The translations under genes and the position numbers were made by a program. This document shows, piece by piece, positions 15,731 through 24,703 of a DNA stretch of 63,322 bases; position 1 is the first letter of the stretch; the number at the start of each line of letters is the position of its first letter. Below the pieces are notes generated by a model that saw only the letters and a list, made by a program, of their open reading frames with translations, was not told the DNA's origin and made no database searches. Source of the DNA: Planctomycetota bacterium (GTDB lineage Bacteria; Planctomycetota; Phycisphaerae; Phycisphaerales; SM1A02); contig JADFOJ010000007.1 of assembly GCA_022562915.1 (NCBI GenBank), positions 1-63,322 of the forward strand. The letters run 5' to 3'.

Positions 15731-17998
15731 ATGACGACAAAGGCGACCGCGAACATGAAACTACTGAGCCGCACCCGCAAGGTCCTTCTTTCGGTTCTCT
15801 GCCTGGGCGGCGTTGCCATCGCGGCGGTCGGGGCCACCGGCAACGAGCGCACCAGCCAGTTGACGATCCAGGAATGGTCCAGGCTGGTCTGGGATTCCGC
15901 CAGCCGCGGCGATCAGAAGCGGCTTGAGGCGTATTTCGACGCAGTTCCGGACGGCCCGGAGAACACGCGAGCCCAGGGGTTGCGGGCCGCCGTCGATCAG
16001 CACAACACCAACCTGCAGACGGCCCTGGACAATCGCGCCGAGAGCCTCGCCAAGGCCCGGACGAAGATGCAGGAGTTCCTCGCCGACGGCAACGTCTCGC
16101 GGGCGCTGACCTCCGCGGTCGAGGTCCAGACGCTCAGCACGGATCAGAAGGCCGTCCTGAACGACGCCGACGTCGATGCGGTCGTCCGGAGAGCGAAAGC
16201 CGAGGTCCCCAACGCTCGGCGGCAGGGCGACTGGCTCTATGCGTATGAACTGCTGTACCGGCTCAAGATTCTCTACGAGCACACGGGCGAGTACGAACAG
16301 GAACTGGACCGGGTGAACCAGCGTCTCGGCCTGTTGACCCACTACGCACCCGAACGGCTGCATGAGCTCCGCGTGCTGCAGGCCGAGCGGTTCGACGAGG
16401 AACCCCTGGCCGAGTTCAACCCGGCGATGACACAGGACTGGCAGCAGCGTGTCGACGGCATTAACCATCGCATGGTCAAGAAGGCCATCGAAACGGCGGC
16501 CGAAAACCATATCGAGGCCGGAGGCTGGCGCCCGTTGTTGAGAGGCGCACTGAACGGAATGCGGATGGTGGCCACGACGCCGGCACTGGGCGAAACATTC
16601 GAGGGTCTCAAGGACCAACGGAAGGTCAACGCCTGGCTTGACTTCCTCGACCAGAAGCAGGCCCGGATCATCGCGACTCCGGACGCCGATCTCGGCTACT
16701 GGTATGCCGCACGGCTCCTGGACAAGATCGTCGGGGAATCCGAGGAGACCATCAATCTGCCCAAGCGCGTGATCTTCCGGGAGTTCGGCGACGGCGCGAT
16801 GCGCGAGCTCGACAAGTTCTCCGAGATCATCTGGCCCAACAAGCTTCGCCGCTTCAAACAGTCCACCCACGGCAGCTTCGTGGGCGTCGGCATCCTCATC
16901 CGGCACGACGAGAAGCGCGACATCCTCGTCGTGAACCCCCTGGAGGGCTCACCGGCCTACTTTGCCGGCATCAAGCCGGGTGACAGGATCGCCCAGGTCG
17001 ACGGTGCCTCCACCGCGGGCTGGAGCCTCAACGACGCCGTCGACCGGATCACCGGGCGCGAAGGCACCGAGGTCAAGCTCGGCATCCGTCGCGAGGGCAT
17101 CGACGAGCCCCTCATCTACACCATCCAGCGCGACGTGATCAAGATCCGCTCCATCAAGGGCTGGTGGAAGGAGCGCCTCGAGAAGGACGGCGAGCCGGTC
17201 TGGGACTGGTTCATCGATCCCTCCATCCGCATCGCCTACATCCGGCTCAGCGCGTTCAACGAGGATACGCACGGCGACCTCAAGAGGGCGTGGAAAGAGA
17301 TTCGCCGGCACGGCGAGCCGAACGGGCTCATCCTGGATCTTCGATACAACCCCGGCGGCCTGCTCACGTCCGCCGTCGACATCAGCAACCTCTTCGTGCG
17401 CGAGGGCGTGATCGTCTCCGGCGAGACGAAGGACGGCAGTAAGGCGTGGCCGGACCGGCGCGCCGAGCCGAACAAGGCAATCATCGCCCGGCAGGGCGTC
17501 CCGACGGTCGTGCTGATCAACCAGGGTTCCGCCAGCGCCAGCGAAATCGTGGCGGGGTGTCTTCAGGCGCACGGCGCGGCGATCATCGTCGGCCGTCGCA
17601 GCTACGGCAAGGGCAGCGTGCAGACGGTTCATCCGATCTCGCGCAGCAGCGCGCTGTTGAAGCTCACCACGCAGTACTATCGGCTCCCTCCCAGCGCCGA
17701 GCAGATCGCACGCGGCGAGAAGGGCAACCTCGTACACAAGCGACCCGGCGCGACGGACTGGGGCGTGAATCCCGACGTCAAGGTCAACTCGACGCCGCAG
17801 GAGATCAAGGCCGCCTACGACCTGCGGCAGGCTGCCGACATCCTGGCCGCTGCCGGCGATGACCACGTCGAACGTCCCGACATCAACGGACTGATCACCG
17901 ACGGTCTGGATCCGCAACTGGAAACGGCGCTGTTAATCCTCCAGGCCAGGGCGCTGGGGATGACCCCGCGGGGAACACGCCACGCCATGGCCAGGTAG
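15731..17998 (+). CDS. S41-family C-terminal processing peptidase (Ctp-like), large form
   Basis: 755 residues, nearly twice the length of CtpA and closer to Prc. Signal peptide at about 14-38. Residues 40-370 are helical with no domain I can name. A PDZ domain spans about 380-465 (V-G-V-G-I-L-I, G-S-P-A-Y-F-A-G-I-K-P-G-D). The peptidase part has G-S-A-S-A-S-E with predicted nucleophile Ser602 and S-Y-G-K-G-S-V-Q with Lys627; their spacing of 25 is that of the Prc Ser/Lys dyad. It likely trims or degrades envelope proteins. It stands 18 bases upstream of the pyruvate dehydrogenase genes and may be co-transcribed with them. Confidence 0.93.
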   Translation: MTTKATANMKLLSRTRKVLLSVLCLGGVAIAAVGATGNERTSQLTIQEWSRLVWDSASRGDQKRLEAYFDAVPDGPENTRAQGLRAAVDQHNTNLQTALDNRAESLAKARTKMQEFLADGNVSRALTSAVEVQTLSTDQKAVLNDADVDAVVRRAKAEVPNARRQGDWLYAYELLYRLKILYEHTGEYEQELDRVNQRLGLLTHYAPERLHELRVLQAERFDEEPLAEFNPAMTQDWQQRVDGINHRMVKKAIETAAENHIEAGGWRPLLRGALNGMRMVATTPALGETFEGLKDQRKVNAWLDFLDQKQARIIATPDADLGYWYAARLLDKIVGESEETINLPKRVIFREFGDGAMRELDKFSEIIWPNKLRRFKQSTHGSFVGVGILIRHDEKRDILVVNPLEGSPAYFAGIKPGDRIAQVDGASTAGWSLNDAVDRITGREGTEVKLGIRREGIDEPLIYTIQRDVIKIRSIKGWWKERLEKDGEPVWDWFIDPSIRIAYIRLSAFNEDTHGDLKRAWKEIRRHGEPNGLILDLRYNPGGLLTSAVDISNLFVREGVIVSGETKDGSKAWPDRRAEPNKAIIARQGVPTVVLINQGSASASEIVAGCLQAHGAAIIVGRRSYGKGSVQTVHPISRSSALLKLTTQYYRLPPSAEQIARGEKGNLVHKRPGATDWGVNPDVKVNSTPQEIKAAYDLRQAADILAAAGDDHVERPDINGLITDGLDPQLETALLILQARALGMTPRGTRHAMAR

Positions 17999-18016
17999 GG
18001 CCTCGAGACCGCAACG

Positions 18017-19102
18017 ATGCCCATGACGACAACCGGCCGCGCCACCGAACCCAGGAGCCTCGCGGCGAAGCTCTCGAACGAGACGCTCTGCACGTGGCTT
18101 CGCGACATGCTGCTCATTCGCGAGTTCGAGGTCCGGTCGATGCAGGCGTACCAGAACAAGAAGATCGGCGGATTCCTGCACGTCTACATCGGGCAGGAGG
18201 CGGTGGCCGTCGGTACGATCGCGGCCGCCACCGCGCGGGATCCCGTCATTACGGCGTACCGCGACCATGCCCACGCCCTGGCCCGCGGGACGGAGGCCCG
18301 GTACTGCATGGCGGAGATGATGGGACGACTCGGCGGCTGCGCGAAGGGCAAGGGCGGGTCGATGCACATGTTCGATCGCCGGCGGAACATGTTCGGGGGA
18401 CACGGAATCGTCGGGGCGCAGTGCCCGCTGGGCATCGGCCTCGCCTTCGCGACCAAGTATGAAGACGAGGTCATCGACGGGGGCGCGTCGAGACGCATCA
18501 CCCTCTGCTATTTCGGTGACGGCGCCCTGAACCAGGGGTCGTTGCACGAGTCGATGAACCTCGCCGGCGTGCTGAACCTGCCGATCATCTTCATCTGCGA
18601 GAACAACGGGTACTCCATGGGCACCGCGACCGCCCGTGGAACGACGATGGCCGAGGATCTCACGGCCAAGGCGGTCGGCTACGGGTTCGAGAGCGCCTCG
18701 ATCGACGGGATGGACGTGATGGCGGTGTACGACGGATTCATGCCGATCGCCGAACAGTGCAGGGAAACCTCGAGGCCCGCGTTCGTGGAGATCCGCACCT
18801 ACCGCTTCAAGGGCCACTCGATGTCCGATCCCCGCAAGTACCGGACGAAGGACGAGGAGCAGCGGTACCAGGCGATGGATCCCATCGAGCGGTTCACGAA
18901 ATACATGGCCGCCGAGCGAGGCGTCACCGAGGACGAGCACGAAGCGATGACCAGGAGCGTCCGCAAGGAAATCCGCGAGGCGATCAGGTGGGCCGAGAAG
19001 TCCCCGCACCCTGAGCTCGGGGAACTGTACCGCGACGTCTACACCGACATCTGGGGGCCGTACCGCGGTACCAGCGGACCCGAAATGCACGACAAGTCAT
19101 GA
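18017..19102 (+). CDS. pdhA: Pyruvate dehydrogenase E1 component, alpha subunit
   Basis: 361 residues. The thiamine diphosphate motif is clear at about 166-196 (G-D-G-A-L-N-Q-G-S-L-H-E through L-P-I-I-F-I-C-E-N-N). The active-site segment around residue 75 reads Y-R-D-H-A-H and the phospho-loop region Y-R-F-K-G-H-S-M-S-D-P. E1 decarboxylates pyruvate and passes the acetyl group to E2 lipoate. The stop overlaps the pdhB start (ATGA), so the two subunits are translationally coupled. A branched-chain or acetoin substrate cannot be excluded from sequence alone, but similarity is strongest to PdhA-type E1. Confidence 0.93.
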   Translation: MPMTTTGRATEPRSLAAKLSNETLCTWLRDMLLIREFEVRSMQAYQNKKIGGFLHVYIGQEAVAVGTIAAATARDPVITAYRDHAHALARGTEARYCMAEMMGRLGGCAKGKGGSMHMFDRRRNMFGGHGIVGAQCPLGIGLAFATKYEDEVIDGGASRRITLCYFGDGALNQGSLHESMNLAGVLNLPIIFICENNGYSMGTATARGTTMAEDLTAKAVGYGFESASIDGMDVMAVYDGFMPIAEQCRETSRPAFVEIRTYRFKGHSMSDPRKYRTKDEEQRYQAMDPIERFTKYMAAERGVTEDEHEAMTRSVRKEIREAIRWAEKSPHPELGELYRDVYTDIWGPYRGTSGPEMHDKS

Positions 19103-20082
19103 CCAGGACCATCGAATACCGGGACGCCCTGCGCGAGGCGATGAGCGAGGAGATGCGCCGCGACCAGCGCGTCTTTCTCATGGGCGAAGAGGTCGCCGAG
19201 TACCAGGGCGCCTACAAGGTCAGCCGGGGGATGCTCGACGAGTTCGGACCGCATCGAGTGATTGACACGCCGATCTCGGAGACGGGCTTTGCCGGTCTCG
19301 GCATCGGCGCGGCGATGTCGGGCCTGAGACCGATCATCGAGTTCATGAGCTGGTCGTTCAGTCTGGTGGCCGCTGACCAGATCCTCAACAATGCACCCAA
19401 GATGCTCTACATGTCGGGAGGCCAGTTCCCGATCCCGATCGTCTTCCGCGGCAACAACGGGGCGGGGGGTCAGCTCGGCTCGACGCACTCGTGGTGCGTC
19501 GAATCGCTGTACGCCGGAGTGCCCGGCCTGAAAATGGCCATACCCTTTGACGCCTATGACGCCAAGGGACTGCTCAAGACCGCCATCCGCGATGACAACC
19601 CGGTGTTCTTCCTGGAATCCGAGCGACTGCTGGGAATCAAGGGCGAGGTCCCGGAAGAGGAATACCTGATCCCGCTCGGCCAGGCGACGCTGCGACGCCG
19701 CGGCGACGACTGCACGATCGTCGGGTTCGGCCGGCCGCTGTACTTCTGCCTGGAGGCGGCCGAGGCCCTGGCCCGCGAGGGCATCGAGTGCGACGTCGTC
19801 GACGGCCGCACCATCCGGCCGCTGGACATCGATTCGATCGCCGAGAGCGTCCGCCGGACCAACTACTGCGTCGTCGTGGACCAGTCGTGGCCCTTCGCCT
19901 CCATCGGCGCCGAAGTGGCGGCACAGGTGCACGAACACTGCTTCGACGACCTCGACAATCACGTTATCCGGGTGCATAGTGACGACGTGCCCGCCCCGTA
20001 TGCGTACAACCTGGAGCAGGAGATGCTTCCGAACGCGAGGAAGATCGTCGAGGCCGTCAGGGCGGTCACCTACGCCGGATAG
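19099..20082 (+). CDS. pdhB: Pyruvate dehydrogenase E1 component, beta subunit
   Basis: 327 residues, the usual length. Typical E1-beta sequence: F-L-M-G-E-E-V-A-E-Y-Q-G-A-Y-K-V near the start, D-T-P-I-S-E-T-G-F-A-G-L-G-I-G-A-A, and N-N-G-A-G-G-Q-L-G-S-T-H-S. The C-terminal transketolase domain has V-V-D-G-R-T-I-R-P-L-D. It pairs with the alpha subunit to form the heterotetrameric E1. Starts within the last codons of pdhA; the E2 gene follows after 17 bases. Confidence 0.95.
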   Translation: MTRTIEYRDALREAMSEEMRRDQRVFLMGEEVAEYQGAYKVSRGMLDEFGPHRVIDTPISETGFAGLGIGAAMSGLRPIIEFMSWSFSLVAADQILNNAPKMLYMSGGQFPIPIVFRGNNGAGGQLGSTHSWCVESLYAGVPGLKMAIPFDAYDAKGLLKTAIRDDNPVFFLESERLLGIKGEVPEEEYLIPLGQATLRRRGDDCTIVGFGRPLYFCLEAAEALAREGIECDVVDGRTIRPLDIDSIAESVRRTNYCVVVDQSWPFASIGAEVAAQVHEHCFDDLDNHVIRVHSDDVPAPYAYNLEQEMLPNARKIVEAVRAVTYAG

Positions 20083-20099
20083 GGGTCGGAGGCTCGCTC

Positions 20100-21410
20100 A
20101 TGTCCATCGAAATCACCATGCCGCGTCTCTCGGACACGATGGAGCGGGGCACGATCATCAAGTGGAACGTCAAGGAGGGCGACGCGGTCTCCGCCGGCGA
20201 CAACGTGGCGGACATCGAGACGGACAAGGCCACGATGGAAATGCAGGTCTACGACGACGGGCACGTCGCCCGGATCGTCGTACCGGAGGGCGAGACGGTC
20301 GACGTGGGAACCGTGATCGCCATCGTTGCCGAAGATGGGGAGGACCTCGATGACATCGCCGCATCGGCGCCCACGCGTACCGACGCCCCGGATGAACCGG
20401 ACGCCACGGACGCCACGGACGAACCGGCCGCGGCCCCCCGGCAGGCGCCCCCACCGGCCGATGGTGACGGCCGGGTCAAGGCCACGTCGGTCGCGAGGCG
20501 GCTCGCCGAGGAGCACGAGATCGACGTCGGCACGCTGCAGGGTTCCGGACCCGGCGGACGCATCGTCAAGCGCGACGTGCTGCGGGCCGTCGAGGCCGGG
20601 CACGAGACGGCCGCCGCCGTCCCGCCCGCGGCGAGGGCCGCGGTACCCGCGACGCCGGTACCGACGACGCCGGTCGTTGAAACGACTGCACTCGAAGCTG
20701 CCCAGGCACTTCGGCCGGGCACCGTGCCGCTGACCGGCATTCGCCAGACGATCGCCCGGCGGCTCGTCGAGGCCAAGGCCACGATCCCGCACTACCAGGT
20801 GACCGTCACCTTCGCCATGGACTCACTCCTGTCGCTGCGAACGACGCTCAACGACCAGCTCGTCGAGCAGGGCGTCAAGCTGTCGGTCAACGACTTTCTC
20901 GTTCGCGCGTGCGCCCTGGCGATCCACCAGCACCCGGAGTTCAACGCGTCCTGGGGCGGCGATCACCTGGAGATCCACGGAGACGTCAACATCGGCCTCG
21001 CCATAGCGCTGCCGCCGGCCCGTGGCGGCGGACTGGTCGTCGCGACGGTACGCCAGGCCGACAGCAAGAGCCTGCGGTCCATCTCCCACGAGTCGAAGCG
21101 GCTCGCCGAGAAGGCACGCACGCGCGGCCTGACCCTCGACGAGATGGCCGACTCGACGTTTACCATCTCCAACCTGGGCATGTTCGGGGTCGAGCACTTC
21201 ACCGCCATCATCAACCCACCCAACAGCGCGATCCTCGCCGTCGGCGCGGCCCTGCAGAAACCCGTCGTGCGCGACGGCGAACTGACGATCGGCTGGGAGA
21301 TGTCCGCGACACTCAGCCTCGATCACCGCATCATCGACGGGGCGAGCGCCGCGCGGTACCTGGCCACGCTCAAACAGCTCATCGAGAACCCGGCAACGCT
21401 GCTGGTGTGA
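20100..21410 (+). CDS. pdhC: Dihydrolipoamide acetyltransferase (E2) of the pyruvate dehydrogenase complex
   Basis: 436 residues. One lipoyl domain (1-78) with Lys43 in E-T-D-K-A-T as lipoylation site. A flexible Asp/Thr/Pro/Ala-rich linker and a peripheral subunit-binding domain (about 126-166) follow. A second Ala/Pro/Thr linker leads to the acyltransferase core, which ends near the C-terminus with the catalytic D-H-R-I-I-D-G (His409, Asp413). No E3 (lipoamide dehydrogenase) gene follows; the operon ends here with a convergent lipoprotein gene, so E3 must be encoded elsewhere. Confidence 0.95.
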   Translation: MSIEITMPRLSDTMERGTIIKWNVKEGDAVSAGDNVADIETDKATMEMQVYDDGHVARIVVPEGETVDVGTVIAIVAEDGEDLDDIAASAPTRTDAPDEPDATDATDEPAAAPRQAPPPADGDGRVKATSVARRLAEEHEIDVGTLQGSGPGGRIVKRDVLRAVEAGHETAAAVPPAARAAVPATPVPTTPVVETTALEAAQALRPGTVPLTGIRQTIARRLVEAKATIPHYQVTVTFAMDSLLSLRTTLNDQLVEQGVKLSVNDFLVRACALAIHQHPEFNASWGGDHLEIHGDVNIGLAIALPPARGGGLVVATVRQADSKSLRSISHESKRLAEKARTRGLTLDEMADSTFTISNLGMFGVEHFTAIINPPNSAILAVGAALQKPVVRDGELTIGWEMSATLSLDHRIIDGASAARYLATLKQLIENPATLLV

Positions 21411-21413
21411 TTC

Positions 21414-21638
21414 TCACGGCCGAGGCCCGTTCACCGGTGTCACCACCACCACCGGCCGGTCCTTGGGCGCGGTGACGACCGTGGCTGAGGCACCTGTTCC
21501 GTCTTCATCCGGGAAGACCGGGGCGATCGTCGCCGTGAGATGCCGGAGATACTGCTTTTTCGCGGCGGAGCTGCATCCACTGAGCACTGCAACCAGGCCA
21601 AGCAGACACACTCCGCGCCGGAAGGCACATGCGCGCAT
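21414..21638 (-). CDS. Small lipoprotein
   Basis: 74 residues from the ATG at 21638. Signal peptide with a good lipobox (L-S-G-C, Cys about 20) followed by S-S-A-A-K-K-Q-Y-L-R. The rest is a short, probably unstructured Val/Pro/Thr-rich tail. No family recognised. It ends 4 bases from the E2 stop in convergent orientation. The 217 bases to the next gene hold nothing I can identify. Confidence 0.6.
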   Translation of the reverse strand: MRACAFRRGVCLLGLVAVLSGCSSAAKKQYLRHLTATIAPVFPDEDGTGASATVVTAPKDRPVVVVTPVNGPRP

Positions 21639-21855
21639 AAGGGATTGGTCCCCCGGGTAGTGCCTCCCACCGCGGTCATCGACCTCACCGGGCATCTCCC
21701 GCAGCCGGACGACCGGTTTCGCACCACGTAGCGCCCCTGGCGCTCCGAGCAAACGTCAACGCCGACCCCGCCTGTGCAGAAGCCCGGGTCCCACCCGGCG
21801 GCCCCGTTAAGAGAGTCCGTCTGCACCGGGGTACGGGGGCGAGTAAAGTACCCCC

Positions 21856-23539
21856 ATGAGCGATAACCCCAGCCGCAGGGCCTTCATGGTCGCCGGCGGC
21901 GCCGCCGCGGCAGCGACAGCGTTGCCTGCATCAGCGTTGACGCAGTCCGAGCCGGAGCCCGGCGAGCCCCGGATCACCGACGCGACCCTTGCCGAAGCCG
22001 AGAAGCTCGCCGCGATCGAGTTCACGCTCAAGGAACGGACGGAGATTCTCACGTCCATCGGCGACGAGATCGATCGCTATCGCCGGCGCCGGACGGTCGA
22101 GCTTCCCAACGGGCTCGGCCCCGCAACCGTGTTCGACGCCCGGTCGCAGGGCAACTCGATCCCGGACCGGGAACTCTACGTCGGGTCCGGCACCGACCCG
22201 GGACCTCTCGCGTCCGATGACGCCTCGATCGCCTACGCGCCGGTGACCGCGCTGTCGACGTGGCTTCGCGGTGGCGCGCTGACCAGTGAGAGACTCACCG
22301 GTATCTATCTGCGGCGACTGGAGCGACTGGGGCCGAAGCTCCAATGCACCATCACGCTTCTGGAGCAACGGTCGCTCGCCCAGGCCCGCCGCGCCGACGC
22401 CGACATCGCGGGCCGGGAACTATCGGGGGCCGCTGCACGGCATCCCCTGGGGCGCCAAGGACCTGCTGGACGCCGCCGGGACACCCACGACCTGGGGCGC
22501 CGCCCCGTACAAGGATCGCGTAGCCACGACAGACTCAGCGGTCGTCAGGCGTCTCGACGACGCCGGAGCGGTCCTGGTGGCGAAGCTCTCGCTGGGGGCG
22601 CTCGCCTACGGCGACATCTGGTTCGGCGGCCGCACCAACAACCCGTGGAAACTCGACCAGGGCTCCAGCGGGTCCAGTGCGGGCCCGTGCGCCGCGACGG
22701 CGGCCGGCCTGGCGGGGTTCACGCTGGGAACCGAGACGCTGGGGTCGATCGTCACGCCGTGCATGCGGTGCGGCACGACGGGGCTTCGGCCGACCTTCGG
22801 TCGGGTGGCCCGTACCGGCGCGATGGCCCTGTGCTGGTCACTCGACAAGATCGGACCGATCTGCCGCACCGTGGAGGACTGCGCGATCGTGCTGGCCGCG
22901 ATCAACGGCGCCGACCCCGGCGACCCGTCGTCGATCGACGTGCCGCTGTCGTTCGACGCGACTCGCTCGGTGCGGGGCAAACGCGTCGGCTATTCGCCGA
23001 AGTGGTTCGAGGGCCGCGGCGCGAGCGATCTGGACCGCGCCGCGCTGTCCGCGGCGCGCCGCACCGGCGTCGAACTGGTCGAGATCGAACTTCCCGACCT
23101 GCCGTACGGGACGCTCATGACCATCCTGCTGGTCGAAGCCGCGGCGGCCTTTGAGGAGCTCACGCTCTCCGACCGCGATGACGAGTTGGTCTGGCAGGAC
23201 CCGCGGGCATGGCCCAACTCGTTCCGCACGACGCGGTTCACCCCCGCGGTGGAGTTGCTGCAGGCGCAGCGGTTCCGCCGACTGGTGTGCGAGATGATGG
23301 CCGAACAGTTCGAGGGCCTCGACGCGATGATCAGCCCCAGCTACGCCGCGAGCCTGCTGCTGATCACCAACAACACGGGGCACCCCTCGCTCACGATCCG
23401 ATGCGGGTTCCGCGACGACGGCACGCCAAGCGGGATCACCCTCTGGGGCGGCCTCTTCGACGAGGGGACGCTCTGCGGCATCGGCATGGCCCTGGAGAGG
23501 GAACTCGGGGTATGGGACCGTCGGCCGCCGCTGGGGTAA
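21856..23539 (+). pseudogene. Amidase-signature enzyme, interrupted by a 1-base frameshift
   Basis: The N-terminal part (21856 to about 22410) has a Tat-like leader (S-R-R-A-F-M-V-A-G-G) and the amidase N-terminus (L-T-G-I-Y-L-R-R-L-E-R-L-G-P). The rest continues in the next frame: G-P-L-H-G-I-P-W-G-A-K-D-L-L with the catalytic Lys, S-S-G-S-S-A-G-P with the cis-Ser, and G-T-E-T-L-G-S-I with the Ser nucleophile. Joining needs removal of one G from the GGG at 22410-22412, which restores D-I-A-A-G-N-Y-R-G-P. The joined product would be about 560 residues. All catalytic residues survive, so either the lesion is recent or it is a sequencing error in a G-run. If intact it would hydrolyse an amide in the periplasm; substrate unknown. 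Confidence 0.85.
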
Positions 23540-23560
23540 AGGGGGCGGCGAAGGGGACCG

Positions 23561-24541
23561 ATGGAACCGTCTATGAAGAAGCTCGTGATCGCACTGGCCG
23601 CGATGATCCTGTTCGCCTCGGCACTGCTCGGCGTCGCGGCCTGGATCCCGACACCCTCGGCGACCCTCCTGTCAACGATGTCAGCGGAGGTCCGCTCGGC
23701 GGCACCGTACGCGGACGGCCTCCTGCTGGCGGCCGGCGAGGCGGGCCTGTACCGGATCGATGCCGAGGGCACGGTCGCGCCGGTGTACAAGATCACCGGC
23801 CAGCACGTCATCGACGTCGCCGTGGGAGCGGGCGCCGTGTACGTGCTGGCCTTTTCGCCGTCGAACCACCGCACCGTCCTGCAGGTCGTCGATCCGGCCA
23901 GGGGCGCCGTGACACGGAGCATCTCACTCGGCGGCTCGGTCGTGGACATGGCGGGCGTGCTCGCCGACGGGCGGATCGTGATCGTCGAGGGCGGGCAGGT
24001 GAGGTTCATGGATCCGGAGACGGACCGGACGCTGCAGCGCGTCGCGGTGTCGGGAGGAATGCTCAGCAGCGGCCACCTCGACGGCGAGCGCCTGTACGCG
24101 TCGCGCGGCTATGCGGGTGGGCTGGCCGTCATCGACACCCGCACCGCCACGCTCCTGGAGGTCATCGAGGTCACCGACTGGCTGGCCGGGGCCGTGGTCG
24201 CCGGGCGGCGTGCGTACGTCACGACCAGTCTCGAGGGTCCGGGGGTCATCGACCTGGATACGCAGGAGTACCACCGGGTGGACGTGATCCACTTCTTCGC
24301 CAGACCCGGCGGCGACGCGTACGCGCTGGTCGGCAATGCGATCTACCGGCTGGATGAGTACGGCCGGCCCGTGCGGCGCACGAAACTTCCGGGCGAACTC
24401 CGCGACGCCGTCAAGGCCGCCGGCCACGCGAAGATCCTCGATGCGTCCGGCACGCAGATCTTCGTCGCGTGCGGGCCGAAGGTGTTCAGCCTCGTGCCGG
24501 CGTGGTCGAGCAGGGCACCCGACGAACTTCCGCGGAACTAG
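23561..24541 (+). CDS. Secreted or membrane-anchored beta-propeller-like protein
   Basis: 326 residues. AAGGGGACC upstream supports the ATG at 23561; a second ATG lies four codons in. Residues 5-30 are a hydrophobic helix (signal or anchor). The rest is a series of short repeated beta units typical of PQQ/YVTN-type propellers (G-L-L-L-A-A-G-E-A-G-L-Y-R-I-D, G-G-L-A-V-I-D-T-R-T-A, G-V-I-D-L-D-T-Q-E). No catalytic residues stand out. Its TAG stop is formed by the first bases of the inverted repeat at 24539. Confidence 0.7.
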   Translation: MEPSMKKLVIALAAMILFASALLGVAAWIPTPSATLLSTMSAEVRSAAPYADGLLLAAGEAGLYRIDAEGTVAPVYKITGQHVIDVAVGAGAVYVLAFSPSNHRTVLQVVDPARGAVTRSISLGGSVVDMAGVLADGRIVIVEGGQVRFMDPETDRTLQRVAVSGGMLSSGHLDGERLYASRGYAGGLAVIDTRTATLLEVIEVTDWLAGAVVAGRRAYVTTSLEGPGVIDLDTQEYHRVDVIHFFARPGGDAYALVGNAIYRLDEYGRPVRRTKLPGELRDAVKAAGHAKILDASGTQIFVACGPKVFSLVPAWSSRAPDELPRN

Positions 24542-24703
24542 CAGCCTGTTGAAGAAGTCATTCGGGCTGCGAGCGGCCCAGATCCGTCAGCTCGGCGTCG
24601 CCGAATCTCGACGTATCTCCGGGATATGCCTTCGATCCGGCTCCTTGACCTGCCGAATCTGGTCGCGCTCTCGCCATCGAAGCACTTCTTCAACAGGCTG
24701 CTA
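24539..24703. mobile_element. Small inverted-repeat (MITE-like) element between convergent genes
   Basis: A perfect 20-base terminal inverted repeat, TAGCAGCCTGTTGAAGAAGT at 24539-24558 and its complement at 24684-24703, encloses 125 bases with no coding capacity. The terminal sequence resembles ends of known insertion sequences of the CCTGTTGAA type. The element supplies the TAG stop codons of both flanking convergent genes. It could also act as a two-way transcription terminator through a long stem. No target duplication is obvious. Confidence 0.7.
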
